Origin: Comamonadaceae bacterium
GTDB lineage: Bacteria; Pseudomonadota; Gammaproteobacteria; Burkholderiales; Burkholderiaceae_C
DNA length: 64,000 nt
Reading direction: 5' to 3'
Assembly: GCA_947456305.1 (NCBI GenBank)
Contig: CANGPN010000009.1
Span: forward strand, 36,916 to 100,915
Under the pieces are notes generated by a model. The model did not search any database. It was not told the DNA's origin and was given only the letters and a program-made list of their open reading frames with translations. This document shows, piece by piece, positions 26,386 to 36,205 of the stretch; the stretch's first letter is position 1; each line of letters begins with the position of its first letter. A program made the position numbers and the translations under genes.

Positions 26386-26793
26386 TCAGGCTTTTTCCAA
26401 CGGCAGATTGGCTTCCTGCCAAATTTTGAGACCACCGCCCAGGCTGTGCACATTTTCATAGCCGAGTTGCTGGGCGATACGCTGGGCTTTTTGCGAGCGC
26501 ATGCCACTGGCACAAACCAGAATCAGCGGACGTTTTTTATCCGAGACCGTTTTAGCTAAATCGGCCAAAATGTTTTCCATCGCCACGTGGCGCGCGCCGA
26601 TCAAGTGGCCTGAAGCGAATTCTTCGGCGCTTCGTACATCGACCACATTGGCTTTTTCACGGTTGATCAACAGCACGGCCTGAGTGGGTGAGAGGCCGGG
26701 AGCGCCCATGGCCTGCAAGTTGGGGACTAACAAAGCCAAACCTGAGGTCAAAGCAACCACCACCAATAACCAGTTTTCAAATAGAAAATTCAC
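26386..26793 (-). CDS. Membrane-anchored rhodanese-like protein
   Basis: A 135-residue protein. One N-terminal membrane segment (WLLVVVALTSGLALLVPNL) is followed by a single rhodanese domain with ANVVDVRSAEEFASGHLIGARHV. The active-site cysteine loop is LVCASGMRSQKAQRIAQQLG. Such proteins transfer sulfur or act in redox control; the substrate is not known. It is the first gene of the rhodanese-grxC-secB-gpsA operon and diverges from gpmA. Confidence 0.88.
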   Translation of the reverse strand: MNFLFENWLLVVVALTSGLALLVPNLQAMGAPGLSPTQAVLLINREKANVVDVRSAEEFASGHLIGARHVAMENILADLAKTVSDKKRPLILVCASGMRSQKAQRIAQQLGYENVHSLGGGLKIWQEANLPLEKA

Positions 26794-26872
26794 GCAGTAG
26801 ACCTCAAGCTGATGTAAGGACTCATTCTAGAATCCTTTTTTATTGAATATTTTCACAAGGTTTTTTTCATTC

Positions 26873-27559
26873 ATGTACAAGCTTGTTCTTATCCGCCACG
26901 GCGAATCCCTTTGGAACCTGGAAAACCGATTTACCGGTTGGACTGACGTGGACTTGACCGCCACCGGCATAGAACAGGCGCGGCAAGCAGGCCAAAAACT
27001 CAAAGATAACGGCTATGACTTTGATCTGGGCTATACCAGCGTACTCAAACGAGCCATTCACACCATGTGGCACACCTTGGACAGCATGGAACGCTCCTGG
27101 TTGCCGGTGGCTCACCACTGGCGCTTGAACGAGCGCCATTACGGCGCATTGCAAGGACTGAACAAAACCGAAACCGCGCAAAAATTCGGCGACGCTCAGG
27201 TACTGGCCTGGCGCCGCAGTTACGATGAACCACCACCTGCGCTCAGCCCGGATGATGAGCGCTGCGAACGCCACGATCCGCGCTATGCAAGGTTGCAGAC
27301 CGGCCAAATCCCTTTGACCGAATGCCTCAAAGACACCGTGGCGCGCGTCATGCCGTTTTGGAACGAGACCTTGTCTCCGGCCATGCTGAGTGGCAAACGC
27401 GTCATCATCAGCGCACACGGCAACTCTATCCGCGCCATGGTCAAGTACCTCGACGGCATATCCGACGGGGATATCGTTGGGCTGAATATTCCTAATGGCG
27501 AACCTTTGGTTTACGAACTCGATGAAAAACTGCGCCCGATACGGCACTTTTACCTTTAA
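26873..27559 (+). CDS. gpmA: 2,3-Bisphosphoglycerate-dependent phosphoglycerate mutase
   Basis: A 228-residue glycolytic enzyme interconverting 3- and 2-phosphoglycerate through a phosphohistidine. The catalytic LIRHGES is at the N terminus, with [22 protein letters not shown] in the middle and the second histidine in [18 protein letters not shown]. The ATG at 26873 gives the family N terminus [10 protein letters not shown]; a TTG ten codons upstream is shadow. A rho-independent terminator follows the stop. Confidence 0.95.
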   Translation: MYKLVLIRHGESLWNLENRFTGWTDVDLTATGIEQARQAGQKLKDNGYDFDLGYTSVLKRAIHTMWHTLDSMERSWLPVAHHWRLNERHYGALQGLNKTETAQKFGDAQVLAWRRSYDEPPPALSPDDERCERHDPRYARLQTGQIPLTECLKDTVARVMPFWNETLSPAMLSGKRVIISAHGNSIRAMVKYLDGISDGDIVGLNIPNGEPLVYELDEKLRPIRHFYL

Positions 27560-27562
27560 TCA

Positions 27563-27594
27563 CCAAGCGCCATAAGCGATGTGACGGCGCTTGG
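27563..27594 (+). terminator. Hairpin terminator after gpmA
   Basis: CCAAGCGCC and GGCGCTTGG form a perfect 9-bp stem with a 14-base loop, 4 bp after the gpmA stop. The downstream tail (GGTTATC) is only weakly T-rich, so efficiency is uncertain. Confidence 0.6.
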
Positions 27595-27690
27595 GGTTAT
27601 CAATAACCGGCGATGAAGTTGAGTGCGCTTAGGCAGTAGACTATCTTCCTAAGTCGCCGCGTCCGCGACAAGTACAGGGAATTCTCAAAT

Positions 27691-29139
27691 ATGGGCCAGA
27701 AACTCAAAATTGCAGGTTGGTTAACTGTGGGTGCTTTCACCGGCGCACTCACCACTTTTTCACTCCAAACCGTTGCACGGGCCAATATGGCGCCCCTGCC
27801 TCTAGAAGAGTTACAGCAACTGGCAGCGGTGTTCAGCATGGTCAAGTCTGACTATGTGGAACCTGTGGATGAGAAAAAACTAATTAACGATGCCATCTCC
27901 GGCATGGTCGCCAGCCTGGATCCGCATTCCCAGTATTTTGATAAAAAATCCTACAAAGAATTCCGCGAAGGAACAACCGGCAAGTTTGTCGGCGTCGGTA
28001 TTGAGATTTCACAAGAAGACGGTTTGGTCAAAGTAGTGTCGCCCATCGAAGGTTCGCCGGCCGACCGGGCCGGCTTGAAGCCGGGCGACCTGATCACCAA
28101 AGTCGATGACACCGCCGTCAAAGGCATGTCTTTGAACGAAGCCGTCAAGCGCATGCGCGGCGAACCCAAGACCAAAGTCTTGCTGACGATTTACCGCAAG
28201 GATGAAAACCGCACTTTCCCGGTGACCATCATCCGCGAAGAAATCAAGACCGTCAGCGTCAAGAGCAAGATGATAGAAAACGGCTTCGGCTGGATTCGCA
28301 TCAGCCAGTTCCAGGAACGCACCGTTGAAGACATGACCCGCAAACTCGAAGAGTTGTACAAGCAAGACCCGAAAATGAAAGGTCTGGTGCTTGATCTGCG
28401 CAACGACCCGGGCGGTTTGCTTGACGCTGCTGTCGCTGTGTCTGCGGTGTTCCTGCCTGATAACGTGACCGTGGTTTCAACCAACGGCCAATTGGAAGAC
28501 AGCAAATTCACCTACAAAGCCGCGCCTGAATACTATTTGCGCCGGGGCGGCCAGGACACGGTTTCCACGCTCGCCAGCAAGACCCAGAATCTGTACAAAA
28601 AAATCCCTCTCCTGGTTTTGGTCAACGAAGGCTCAGCTTCTGCCAGCGAGATCGTCGCTGGTGCTTTGCAAGACCACAAGCGCGCCACTCTCATGGGTAG
28701 CCAGACTTTCGGCAAGGGCTCGGTACAAACTGTGCGCCAATTGGGTGCGGATACGGCGCTGAAGATCACTACTGCGCGCTATTACACCCCCAGCGGGCGT
28801 TCTATCCAGGCCAAAGGTATCGTGCCTGAGTTGCTGGTGGACGATACCGCCGAAGGCAGCCCTTATGCCGCATTGCGCACCCGCGAAGCCGATCTGGAAA
28901 AACACCTCAACAGCGGTCAAGGTGCCGAGGTGAAAGATCCGGCACGTGAAAAAGCACGCGAAGAGGCTTTGAAACGTCTGGAAGAAGAATCCAAAAAGCC
29001 GGTGGCCGACCGCAAAACCCCTGAGTTCGGCAGCGCCGAAGACTTCCAGTTGCAGCAAGCGCTTAACCATTTGAAGCACCAACCAGTCAAAATCAGCAAA
29101 ACCCTGACAGAGCGGCCGGTAGAAAAAAAGGAACAGTAA
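27691..29139 (+). CDS. ctpA: C-terminal processing peptidase (S41 family)
   Basis: A 482-residue periplasmic serine protease. The N-terminal signal or anchor segment is IAGWLTVGAFTGALTTFSLQTVARA. Next come an S41 N-terminal region, a PDZ domain (GVGIEISQEDGLVKVVSPIEGSPADRAGLKPGDLI) and a catalytic domain. The nucleophile serine sits in LVNEGSASASEIVAGAL, with the catalytic lysine in SQTFGKGSVQTVRQL. The C-terminal tail is highly charged. It processes or degrades periplasmic proteins from the C terminus. The moeB-like gene follows 3 bp after its stop. Confidence 0.93.
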   Translation: MGQKLKIAGWLTVGAFTGALTTFSLQTVARANMAPLPLEELQQLAAVFSMVKSDYVEPVDEKKLINDAISGMVASLDPHSQYFDKKSYKEFREGTTGKFVGVGIEISQEDGLVKVVSPIEGSPADRAGLKPGDLITKVDDTAVKGMSLNEAVKRMRGEPKTKVLLTIYRKDENRTFPVTIIREEIKTVSVKSKMIENGFGWIRISQFQERTVEDMTRKLEELYKQDPKMKGLVLDLRNDPGGLLDAAVAVSAVFLPDNVTVVSTNGQLEDSKFTYKAAPEYYLRRGGQDTVSTLASKTQNLYKKIPLLVLVNEGSASASEIVAGALQDHKRATLMGSQTFGKGSVQTVRQLGADTALKITTARYYTPSGRSIQAKGIVPELLVDDTAEGSPYAALRTREADLEKHLNSGQGAEVKDPAREKAREEALKRLEEESKKPVADRKTPEFGSAEDFQLQQALNHLKHQPVKISKTLTERPVEKKEQ

Positions 29140-29142
29140 AGG

Positions 29143-29901
29143 GTGAATGACGCCCAACTGCTTAGGTACTCGCGCCACATACTGCTGAACGAACTTGGCG
29201 ATACCGGGCAGGAACGTTTACTGCAAAGTCATGCGCTGGTGCTTGGCGCCGGCGGCCTTGGCAGTGCCGCAGCCATGTATTTGGCTGCATCCGGTGTGGG
29301 ACGTATGACATTGATTGATCATGACACGGTCGATTTAACCAATCTGCAGCGTCAGATCGCCCACAACACCGAACGCATTGGCCAGCTCAAAGTTGCTTCT
29401 GCGCGCACAGCCATGTTGGCACTCAACCCTGGCGTGGACGTGCGGGCCGTCTCTGAACGCGCGGACGCGGCATTGCTGAAACAACTCTTGGCTGACGCGG
29501 ATGTGGCGCTGGACTGCACGGACAATTTCCAAACCAGACAAGCTTTAAACGCAGGCTGCGTGGCGCTCGGAGTGCCCTTGGTCAGCGGCGCCATCATCCG
29601 GCTTGACGGACAGCTCACCACCTACGATGTGCGCGACCAGGCTTCTCCTTGCTATGCCTGCGTTTTTCCGCCTGAAGATGTACCCGAGGAAGTCAGTTGT
29701 TCCACCATGGGAGTGTTGGCACCCTTGGTCGGTGTGATCGGCAGCTTGCAAGCAGCCGAAGCTTTGAAACTATTGACTGGTTTAGGCCAATCGCTGGTAG
29801 GACGTTTGCAAATGCTGGACGGTCGCGACCTGAGTTGGACAGAGATGCGCCTACAGCGTCAATCCGAGTGTCCGGTATGCAGCACGCGCCCCAGTACATA
29901 A
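29143..29901 (+). CDS. moeB: HesA/MoeB/ThiF family adenylyltransferase
   Basis: A 252-residue E1-like enzyme that adenylates the C terminus of a sulfur-carrier protein such as MoaD or ThiS. The ATP-binding motif is LVLGAGGLGSAAAMYLAASGVG, then LIDHDTVDLTNLQRQI and the RIGQLKVASAR segment. Zinc ligands are CYAC and CPVC near the C terminus, and the conserved DCTDNFQTR is present. The GTG start is preceded by AAAGGG. Its 3' end overlaps the convergent acetyltransferase gene by 43 bp. MoeB and ThiF cannot be separated by sequence alone. Confidence 0.88.
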   Translation: MNDAQLLRYSRHILLNELGDTGQERLLQSHALVLGAGGLGSAAAMYLAASGVGRMTLIDHDTVDLTNLQRQIAHNTERIGQLKVASARTAMLALNPGVDVRAVSERADAALLKQLLADADVALDCTDNFQTRQALNAGCVALGVPLVSGAIIRLDGQLTTYDVRDQASPCYACVFPPEDVPEEVSCSTMGVLAPLVGVIGSLQAAEALKLLTGLGQSLVGRLQMLDGRDLSWTEMRLQRQSECPVCSTRPST

Positions 29902-30437
29902 TGCTGAACCTCGTATTGCAGACCGTTGCTTGACACCAGCGACTCTGTCTTCACTAAACTAAAACCTGTTTTCTGCACCACCCCCAGGCTGGCGAGATTG
30001 CGTGTATCTATGCGACACAGCATACGCACTTGCGGCCAGTGTTGCTGCACATACGCGGTCAACACGGAGACAGCTTCCGTCATGCGGCCTTGTCCTTGCA
30101 TGGACTGGGTACACCAATAACCCAACTCCCATGTTTGCGTCTCGTGGTTGATCTGGTGAAAACCTATACTGCCCGCCAATTGCGCCGTGTCTTTGTCCCA
30201 CATCAGCAACGGCCAACGCAATCCCATCACCCAAGCGGCGTAACAGGTCTGGCAATAGTCTTCAGACATATCGGGGGACTGCGGCTGTTGTGCCCAGGGC
30301 AGCGAGTCCGGCCAGGTTTGCAATTGCGCCAGCGTTTGCGCCACACCTTGGTACACCGCCTCACCGTCGCCGGGCATGGGGCAACGCAACCACAAGCGCG
30401 GCGTTTCAATCACTTGCGCAAACACCGGTTCGCTCAT
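29859..30437 (-). CDS. GNAT-family N-acetyltransferase
   Basis: A 192-residue acetyltransferase of the RimJ/RimL type. The N terminus is IETPRLWLRCPMPGDGEAVYQ. The middle part is AGSIGFHQINHETQTWELGYWCTQSMQGQGRMTEAVSVLTAYVQ, where QGQGRM is the acetyl-CoA loop, and RIDTRNLASLGVVQKTGFSL follows. The acceptor is unknown. The ATG at 30437 overlaps the stop of the DUF429 gene (ATGA), so it was preferred over the ATG five codons upstream. Confidence 0.85.
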   Translation of the reverse strand: MSEPVFAQVIETPRLWLRCPMPGDGEAVYQGVAQTLAQLQTWPDSLPWAQQPQSPDMSEDYCQTCYAAWVMGLRWPLLMWDKDTAQLAGSIGFHQINHETQTWELGYWCTQSMQGQGRMTEAVSVLTAYVQQHWPQVRMLCRIDTRNLASLGVVQKTGFSLVKTESLVSSNGLQYEVQHYVLGRVLHTGHSD

Positions 30438-31255
30438 GCGTTGACTATCCATCCTTCCAACCGGTCCATGTCATGCGGCAAGCCGTACAAGGCATCGCCT
30501 TGTTCAAACCGCTGCTGTGCCCAAGCCGCTTGCATCATGCATATCACCGCGTCAATGCTGTCGCCGCTGGCATCGTCTACCAAAGCATCTGCCATGGCAG
30601 AACTCAGCTTCAAACGCACTGGCAACTCTTCATGGCCCCAAACCAAAGCATGCAACAGGTTTTTGCGGGCCAGCCAGCGCTCGGTGGTTTGCTTGTCGGC
30701 TGAATCGTTTTTGTAGCTTTGCCGTTGCAGCACCCGCCGCGCCCACATGCCGGGATAGGTTTCCAAGGCCACGCGCTGTGTGTCACCGTCATGCAAACCT
30801 GGAAAGTGCACACCGGCTTGAATCAGCAAAGGCACACCGGCATGCATCATGAACGCCACCGGCGGGTTCACCCATTTCATCGAAGGACTGGAACCGGCAG
30901 GCAAGTCAGTGGCGCGGTGGGCAAACTTCCCACCGGCGGGTCGTGCATTGCAAAACTGCGCGAATTGCGCGCGTATGTCTTCGCGGCTGAGTTGCGCGAA
31001 ATATTGCATACACGACAACCAATCAACCGGCCACCCCAAAGTTTCAAGCAACTCACGCGGCAGACCGAATGGAAGATCAAAACCACCGACCCAAGGACCG
31101 GGTGTGAGCAAACAGTCGCTGAAGTCTTCGAGGGTTGAAAAAAACTGTAATTGCTTGAGCACCACGCGATCACCCGCCGCTTCACCCCAAGCAATGACGA
31201 TCTGTTTGCGTTTGGATGGGCTGCTGCTGTAGTCGCAGCCGAGCAGGCGTGTCAT
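30434..31255 (-). CDS. DUF429 domain protein (RNase H-fold, putative nuclease)
   Basis: A 273-residue protein with DUF429 features: an N-terminal LLGCDYSSSPSKRKQIVIAWG with an acidic strand end, VGGFDLPFGLPREL in the middle, and a C-terminal SIDAVICMMQAAWA. The conserved aspartates fit an RNase H-like fold, and the family has been predicted to include nucleases; the role is unknown. It is coupled by ATGA to the downstream acetyltransferase. Confidence 0.8.
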   Translation of the reverse strand: MTRLLGCDYSSSPSKRKQIVIAWGEAAGDRVVLKQLQFFSTLEDFSDCLLTPGPWVGGFDLPFGLPRELLETLGWPVDWLSCMQYFAQLSREDIRAQFAQFCNARPAGGKFAHRATDLPAGSSPSMKWVNPPVAFMMHAGVPLLIQAGVHFPGLHDGDTQRVALETYPGMWARRVLQRQSYKNDSADKQTTERWLARKNLLHALVWGHEELPVRLKLSSAMADALVDDASGDSIDAVICMMQAAWAQQRFEQGDALYGLPHDMDRLEGWIVNA

Positions 31256-31290
31256 GAGGCGCAGTCAATGGCTGACATGGCCGCCATGGA

Positions 31291-31992
31291 TTAATTTTTT
31301 TGCGGAATCAGCGCTAAGAACTCGCGCCGCAATATCGGGTCTTTGAGGAACGCGCCACGCATGACAGAGTTGATCATGCGGCTGTCCAGGTCCTTGACAC
31401 CGCGCCAGGCCATGCAGAAATGCGATGCTTCCATCACCAGCGCCAAACCGTCAGGCCGGGTTTTTTGCTGAATCAAATCTGCCAGTTGAACAACTGCTTC
31501 TTCCTGGATTTGAGGTCTGCCCATCACCCACTCTGCCAATCTGGCGTACTTGGACAAGCCGATGACATTGGTGTTTTGATTCGGCAATATGCCGATCCAG
31601 ATTTTTCCGATGATGGGGCAGAAATGGTGGCTGCAAGCACTGCGAACGGTGATCGGGCCGACGATCATCAATTCGTTCAAGCGTTCTGCATTGGGGAATT
31701 CGGTGATCTCAGGCGACTTGACATAGCGCCCGTTGAACACTTCTTTCACATACATCTTGGCCAGACGCTTGGCGGTTTCATTGGTGTTGTGGTCATTCGC
31801 TGTATCAATCACCAGACTCTCAAGCACGGCTTTCATTTTGTCTTCGACTTCATCGAGCAAAACTTCGAGTTCACCCGGCTGAATGAATTCAGCGATGTTG
31901 TCGTTGGCATGAAAACGCTGCTTGGACGCCAACACCCGCTCACGGATTTTGATGGACATGGGCACGCCCTGGTCAGACACTGTTGTACTCAT
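31291..31992 (-). CDS. folE: GTP cyclohydrolase I
   Basis: A 233-residue enzyme turning GTP into dihydroneopterin triphosphate for folate synthesis. The zinc site CSHHFCPIIGKIWIG is clear, preceded by TVRSA, and followed by VIGLSKYARLAEWVMGRPQIQE and MEASHFCMAWRGVKD with the third zinc-ligand cysteine. The ATG at 31992 starts 4 bp after the aspS stop, so the two are likely co-transcribed; seven further upstream codons lie within aspS. Confidence 0.94.
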   Translation of the reverse strand: MSTTVSDQGVPMSIKIRERVLASKQRFHANDNIAEFIQPGELEVLLDEVEDKMKAVLESLVIDTANDHNTNETAKRLAKMYVKEVFNGRYVKSPEITEFPNAERLNELMIVGPITVRSACSHHFCPIIGKIWIGILPNQNTNVIGLSKYARLAEWVMGRPQIQEEAVVQLADLIQQKTRPDGLALVMEASHFCMAWRGVKDLDSRMINSVMRGAFLKDPILRREFLALIPQKN

Positions 31993-31996
31993 AGGT

Positions 31997-33796
31997 TCAG
32001 GCCACTTTGGCATCGAGGTTGCGCAAACGGATGTGCAGTTCGCGCAATTGCTTTTCGTCCACCAGCGACGGCGCTTGCGTGAGCAAACATTGGGCGCGCT
32101 GGGTTTTGGGGAAAGCGATCACGTCTCGTATCGAATCGGCGCCGGTCATCAAGGTGACGATGCGGTCCAAGCCAAAAGCCAATCCGCCGTGGGGCGGTGC
32201 GCCGTATTGCAAAGCGTCCAGCAAAAAGCCGAATTTGATTTGCGCTTCTTCGGGTGTGATCTTGAGAGCATCAAACACTTTTTGTTGCACATCAGCGCGG
32301 TGAATACGCACCGAGCCGCCGCCGATTTCCCAACCGTTCAACACCATATCGTAGCCTTTGGCCACGCATTTTTCCGGTGCCGTGACCATCCAGTCTTCGT
32401 GGCCGTCTTTGGGCGCGGTGAACGGATGGTGCACCGCGTTGTAACGCTGGGCTTCTTCGTCGTACTCGAACATGGGGAAGTCCACCACCCACAACGGTGC
32501 CCAGCGGTTTTCCAGCAAACCTTGCTTTTTACCGAACTCGCTGTGGCCGACTTTCAAACGCAATGCGCCGATGGCGTCGTTCACTACTTTGGCTTTGTCA
32601 GCGCCGAAGAACAACAGGTCGCCGTTTTGCGCGCCGGTGCGTTTCAAAATTTCTGCAATCGCTGCATCGTGGATGTTTTTCACGATCGGCGACTGCAAGC
32701 CGTCGCGGCCTGCGGCCACATCGTTGACCTTGATCCAGGCCAAACCTTTGGCACCGTAAATTTTCACAAACTCTGTGTAACTGTCGATCTCGCCCCGGCT
32801 CATCTCGCCGCCATTGGGCACGCGCAATGCGACCACGCGACCGCCCGGTGTGGTGGCCGGTGCGCTGAACACTTTGAAGTCCACGTCAGCCATGATGTCG
32901 GTCAACTCGGTGAACTCAAGCTTGACGCGCAGGTCGGGTTTGTCGGAGCCGAAGCGGTGCATGGCTTCGCTGTAAGCCATGACAGGAAAGTCGCCAAGCT
33001 CAATGCCTAATGCTTCGACAAACACGCCTTTGATCATGTTTTGGAAAAGGGCTCGGATTTCCTCTTCGTCCATGAATGAGGTTTCGATATCAATCTGGGT
33101 GAATTCAGGCTGACGGTCAGCGCGCAAATCTTCGTCGCGGAAACATTTGGTGATTTGGTAGTAACGGTCAAATCCGGCCACCATCAACAACTGTTTGAAC
33201 AACTGCGGCGACTGCGGCAACGCAAAAAAGTGACCGTCATGCACACGGCTGGGCACCAGGTAGTCGCGCGCGCCTTCCGGCGTGCTCTTAGTCAGCATGG
33301 GCGTTTCAATATCGACAAAACCGTTGGCATCCAGAAACTTGCGCACCGCCATAGACACTTTGTAGCGCAGCATCAGGTTTTTCTGCATGTAGGGGCGGCG
33401 CAAATCCAGCACCCGGTGCGTCAGACGCGTGGTCTCGGACAGGTTGTCGTCATCCAACTGGAAAGGCGGCGTGACCGACGGGTTCAACACCACCAGTTCG
33501 TGACACAGCACTTCGATTTTTCCGCTTTTCAAATTGTCGTTGATGGTGCCTTCAGGGCGCAAACGCACCAAGCCTTTGATCTGAATGCAAAACTCGTTGC
33601 GCAGTTCTTCGGCTTGTTTGAACATCTCGGCGCGGTCAGGGTCGCAGACCACTTGCACATAACCTTCGCGGTCACGCAAATCGACAAAAATCACGCCGCC
33701 GTGATCGCGCCTGCGGTTCACCCAACCGCACAGAGTGACGGTTTGTCCTTGAGCGGCTTCAGTGACCAAGCCGCAGTAATGAGATCGCATTGCCAT
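31997..33796 (-). CDS. aspS: Aspartyl-tRNA synthetase
   Basis: A 599-residue class II synthetase. The N-terminal OB-fold anticodon domain has [26 protein letters not shown]. Motif 2 is [18 protein letters not shown], and motif 3 is [16 protein letters not shown]. The bacterial GAD insertion domain lies between them. Whether it is discriminating or not (charging tRNA-Asn as well) cannot be decided here, as asparagine pathway genes are outside the window. It lies downstream of the DUF502 gene. Confidence 0.96.
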   Translation of the reverse strand: MAMRSHYCGLVTEAAQGQTVTLCGWVNRRRDHGGVIFVDLRDREGYVQVVCDPDRAEMFKQAEELRNEFCIQIKGLVRLRPEGTINDNLKSGKIEVLCHELVVLNPSVTPPFQLDDDNLSETTRLTHRVLDLRRPYMQKNLMLRYKVSMAVRKFLDANGFVDIETPMLTKSTPEGARDYLVPSRVHDGHFFALPQSPQLFKQLLMVAGFDRYYQITKCFRDEDLRADRQPEFTQIDIETSFMDEEEIRALFQNMIKGVFVEALGIELGDFPVMAYSEAMHRFGSDKPDLRVKLEFTELTDIMADVDFKVFSAPATTPGGRVVALRVPNGGEMSRGEIDSYTEFVKIYGAKGLAWIKVNDVAAGRDGLQSPIVKNIHDAAIAEILKRTGAQNGDLLFFGADKAKVVNDAIGALRLKVGHSEFGKKQGLLENRWAPLWVVDFPMFEYDEEAQRYNAVHHPFTAPKDGHEDWMVTAPEKCVAKGYDMVLNGWEIGGGSVRIHRADVQQKVFDALKITPEEAQIKFGFLLDALQYGAPPHGGLAFGLDRIVTLMTGADSIRDVIAFPKTQRAQCLLTQAPSLVDEKQLRELHIRLRNLDAKVA

Positions 33797-33860
33797 GGTA
33801 AAAAATCTTTCGTTGCTGGTTTCTTAGTAATTAAGCAAGCTGCCGTTGACGGGCTTGTTT

Positions 33861-34502
33861 TCAGGAAGGGGTTTTCAAAACAGGCTGGTCCAAGGACACA
33901 GCGCCCATGGAAATCACATAGGTCAAAGCCTGATCAACACTCATGTTCAACTCGATCACATCGGCAGCAGGCACCACCAGAAAAAAACCGCTGGTGGGGT
34001 TAGGCGTCGTCGGAACATAGACATTGATATAGCCCTGACCCACATGGTCCACGATTTCACCCGTCGGTGAGCCGGTCTGGAATGCAATCGTCCAGGCGCC
34101 CTGACGCGGGTATTGGATCAAGACCGCTTTGCGAAAGGCATTGCCGTTACTGGAAAACAAAGTGTCCGAGACTTTTTTGACACTGGTGTAAATGGATTTA
34201 ACGATGGGGATATTCGTGAACAGTTTGTCCCATTGCGTGACCAGCCAGCGCCCGGCGACATTCGAAGCAAAGGCGCCGGTAATGACAAGCACCAGAAACA
34301 CCAGCACCACGCCAAGGCCGTGGATTTGCAGCAAGTGCTGCAAGGAATCAGCGACGGCTTGTGGCAGCACACTGCTCAGGCCGTAAAGCACATTGGCAAA
34401 AATACCGTCCATGGCGCCAACCAGCCAGCTCAATACCCATAAGGTGATGGCGAGCGGCAGCCAGACAAGCAGACCGGCAAATATGTATTTTTTAATGTTC
34501 AT
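33861..34502 (-). CDS. DUF502 family membrane protein
   Basis: A 213-residue protein with two membrane segments near the N terminus (YIFAGLLVWLPLAITLWVLSWLVG and GLGVVLVFLVLVITGAFASNVAG) and a cytoplasmic or periplasmic domain. That domain has the conserved PIVKSIYTSVKKVSDTLFS and the C-terminal VYVPTTPNPTSGFFLVVP, typical of DUF502. Function is unknown. It sits 18 bp after the FmdB-type zinc ribbon gene and before aspS, a conserved order in Betaproteobacteria. Confidence 0.88.
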   Translation of the reverse strand: MNIKKYIFAGLLVWLPLAITLWVLSWLVGAMDGIFANVLYGLSSVLPQAVADSLQHLLQIHGLGVVLVFLVLVITGAFASNVAGRWLVTQWDKLFTNIPIVKSIYTSVKKVSDTLFSSNGNAFRKAVLIQYPRQGAWTIAFQTGSPTGEIVDHVGQGYINVYVPTTPNPTSGFFLVVPAADVIELNMSVDQALTYVISMGAVSLDQPVLKTPS

Positions 34503-34520
34503 GGACAAAACGGAACGACT

Positions 34521-34823
34521 TCAGTGGCAAGCGCAAGAGGGGGCGCAAGCGCTGGCTGAAGCAGCAGGCGTATCGGTTTTGGCAGGCGCCGCCGTTGTAG
34601 CTGGCGTATCGCCTGCTGCTGGAGCCGCCGCCGGGGTGCCGCCGGATTTGAAATCGGTGGCGTACCAGCCCGAGCCTTTAAGCTGAAAACCGGCAGCAGT
34701 CAGCTGTTTGCTGAACGAGGGTTTGTGGCATTTGGGACAGTCGGTCAAAGGTGGATCCGACATTTTTTGCAGCAGATCTTTGGCGAAGCCACAGGCTGCG
34801 CATTTGTAAGCATAAATTGGCAT
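34521..34823 (-). CDS. FmdB-family zinc ribbon protein
   Basis: A 100-residue protein. The N-terminal zinc ribbon is MPIYAYKCAACG with a second pair CPKCHKP, followed by FKLTAAGFQLKGSGWY-type sequence (here LTAAGFQLKGSGWYATDF). A long alanine- and proline-rich tail ends in CAPSCACH, which could bind another metal. Proteins of this group are thought to be small regulators. It heads the fmdB-DUF502-aspS-folE run on the minus strand. Confidence 0.88.
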   Translation of the reverse strand: MPIYAYKCAACGFAKDLLQKMSDPPLTDCPKCHKPSFSKQLTAAGFQLKGSGWYATDFKSGGTPAAAPAAGDTPATTAAPAKTDTPAASASACAPSCACH

Positions 34824-34938
34824 GGTGTTACCGCTGGTTCAAAGAGCTAGACAAAGCCGCAGATTGTATGCTTTTAAGGGCTGGCTGACTGTTTCAAGGT
34901 CGATAATTCATGAATTCAGTCCCTATACTAAGCGGTTG

Positions 34939-34960
34939 AACCCCGACTGATGCTGGGGTT
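34939..34960 (+). promoter_or_regulatory. Small hairpin in the potF upstream region
   Basis: AACCCC and GGGGTT pair around a ten-base loop about 40 bp before the potF start. A TATACT box lies just upstream at 34924, without a convincing -35 box. This could be a leader hairpin or simple chance. Confidence 0.25.
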
Positions 34961-34999
34961 CTATCCGACTGTTTCCACTCTTTTCATGGAGTCTCCTCA

Positions 35000-36133
35000 A
35001 TGATGCACCGTTTCTCCCTCGTTTTGCTGGCCGCCTTGGCCCTTGCCGCCTGCGGTAAAAAAGAAGAACCCAAGGCTGCCGCACCTGCAGCAGCCGTCAA
35101 TACCGAAGAAAAAGTACTCAATATTTACAACTGGCCCGATTACGTAGCCAAGGATTTGATCGCTAATTTCGAGACTGAAACCGGCATCAAAGTGAATTAC
35201 CAAACCTTTGAAACCAATGAAGCCCTGCAAGCCAAACTGGTTGCAGGCAACACCGGTTTTGACATCGTGGTGCCCGGCTCTGTGTTTGTCAAAGCGCAAG
35301 TCGAAGCCGGTCTGCTGAAAAAGCTAGACAAGGCCCAAATCCCTAATTACAAAAACCTGGACCCTAATTTGATGTCCAAACTGGTGGGCGTGGACCAAGG
35401 CAATGAGCACGTCATTCCCTGGGCCTGGAGTTTCACCACTGTGGCTATCAATAAGGGCAAGGTCGCCAAAGCACTGGGCAATACACCTATGCCGGAAAAC
35501 GCTTGGGACCTGGTGTTCAATCCCACCTACACCAGCAAACTCAAATCCTGTGGCATCGCCTTCCTGGATTCACCTACTGAAATCCTGCCGCCTGCACTGC
35601 ACTACATCGGCAAAAACGCTTATTCGGAAGACGCGGCTGACCACAAGGCCGCTGGCGAGATGCTGGCCAAGGTACGCAAAGACATCCGTTTGTTCACCAG
35701 CACCATGATCGATGACCTGGCCGGTGGCAAAGCATGCGTAGCCTTGGGCTGGGCTGGCGACTTCAACATGGCTGCAGCGCGCGCCAAAGAGAACAAAAGC
35801 GGTCATGACATCGAAGTTCTGCTGCCTAAAAACGGTGGTCTGATCTTTTTTGACACCCTGGCCGTACCTGCCGACGCCAAGCACCCGAACAACGCCATGG
35901 CTTTCATTAACTACTACCTCAAGGCTGAAGTCTCAGCCTCGCAAACCAATGAACTGGGCTATCCCACGGCCAACAAAGACAGTGTTGCACTCGTCACACC
36001 TGAAGTTGCGCAAAACAAAGCTGTTTTCCCTGACGAAGCCAACCTGGCTTTGATGGTGTCCCCGGCCGCTTTAGGAAACGCCACACGCGAGTCCATGACC
36101 GCTGTCTACACCAGCTTCAAAAAGGGCAAGTAA
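35000..36133 (+). CDS. potF: Putrescine/spermidine ABC transporter substrate-binding lipoprotein
   Basis: A 377-residue periplasmic binding protein. The lipoprotein signal is HRFSLVLLAALALAACGKK, with the modified cysteine at about residue 18. The mature part begins VLNIYNWPDYVAKDLIANFETETGIKV, the hallmark of the PotD/PotF family, and contains GNTGFDIVVPGSVFVKAQ and ALGWAGDFNMAAARA. Preference for putrescine or spermidine is not certain. The permease genes follow after a 72-bp gap holding a strong hairpin that may stabilise this more abundant part of the message. Confidence 0.92.
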   Translation: MMHRFSLVLLAALALAACGKKEEPKAAAPAAAVNTEEKVLNIYNWPDYVAKDLIANFETETGIKVNYQTFETNEALQAKLVAGNTGFDIVVPGSVFVKAQVEAGLLKKLDKAQIPNYKNLDPNLMSKLVGVDQGNEHVIPWAWSFTTVAINKGKVAKALGNTPMPENAWDLVFNPTYTSKLKSCGIAFLDSPTEILPPALHYIGKNAYSEDAADHKAAGEMLAKVRKDIRLFTSTMIDDLAGGKACVALGWAGDFNMAAARAKENKSGHDIEVLLPKNGGLIFFDTLAVPADAKHPNNAMAFINYYLKAEVSASQTNELGYPTANKDSVALVTPEVAQNKAVFPDEANLALMVSPAALGNATRESMTAVYTSFKKGK

Positions 36134-36139
36134 GCAATG

Positions 36140-36176
36140 CAGGCGGGCGCTGTCACGGCAGTCAGTTGCCCGCCTG
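36140..36176 (+). terminator. Intercistronic hairpin between potF and potH
   Basis: CAGGCGGGC and GCCCGCCTG form a perfect 9-bp stem around a 19-base loop, followed by TTTC. It may act as a partial terminator or a 3' stabiliser that keeps binding-protein expression above that of the permeases. Confidence 0.5.
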
Positions 36177-36205
36177 TTTCACTATTTATCTGCCTTACTT
36201 AAGCC

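Noticed and set aside
31922..33010. Plus-strand frame of 362 codons opposite aspS
   Set aside because: It is a shadow frame rich in His, Val and Phe from the reversed aspS sequence; aspS motifs are unambiguous.
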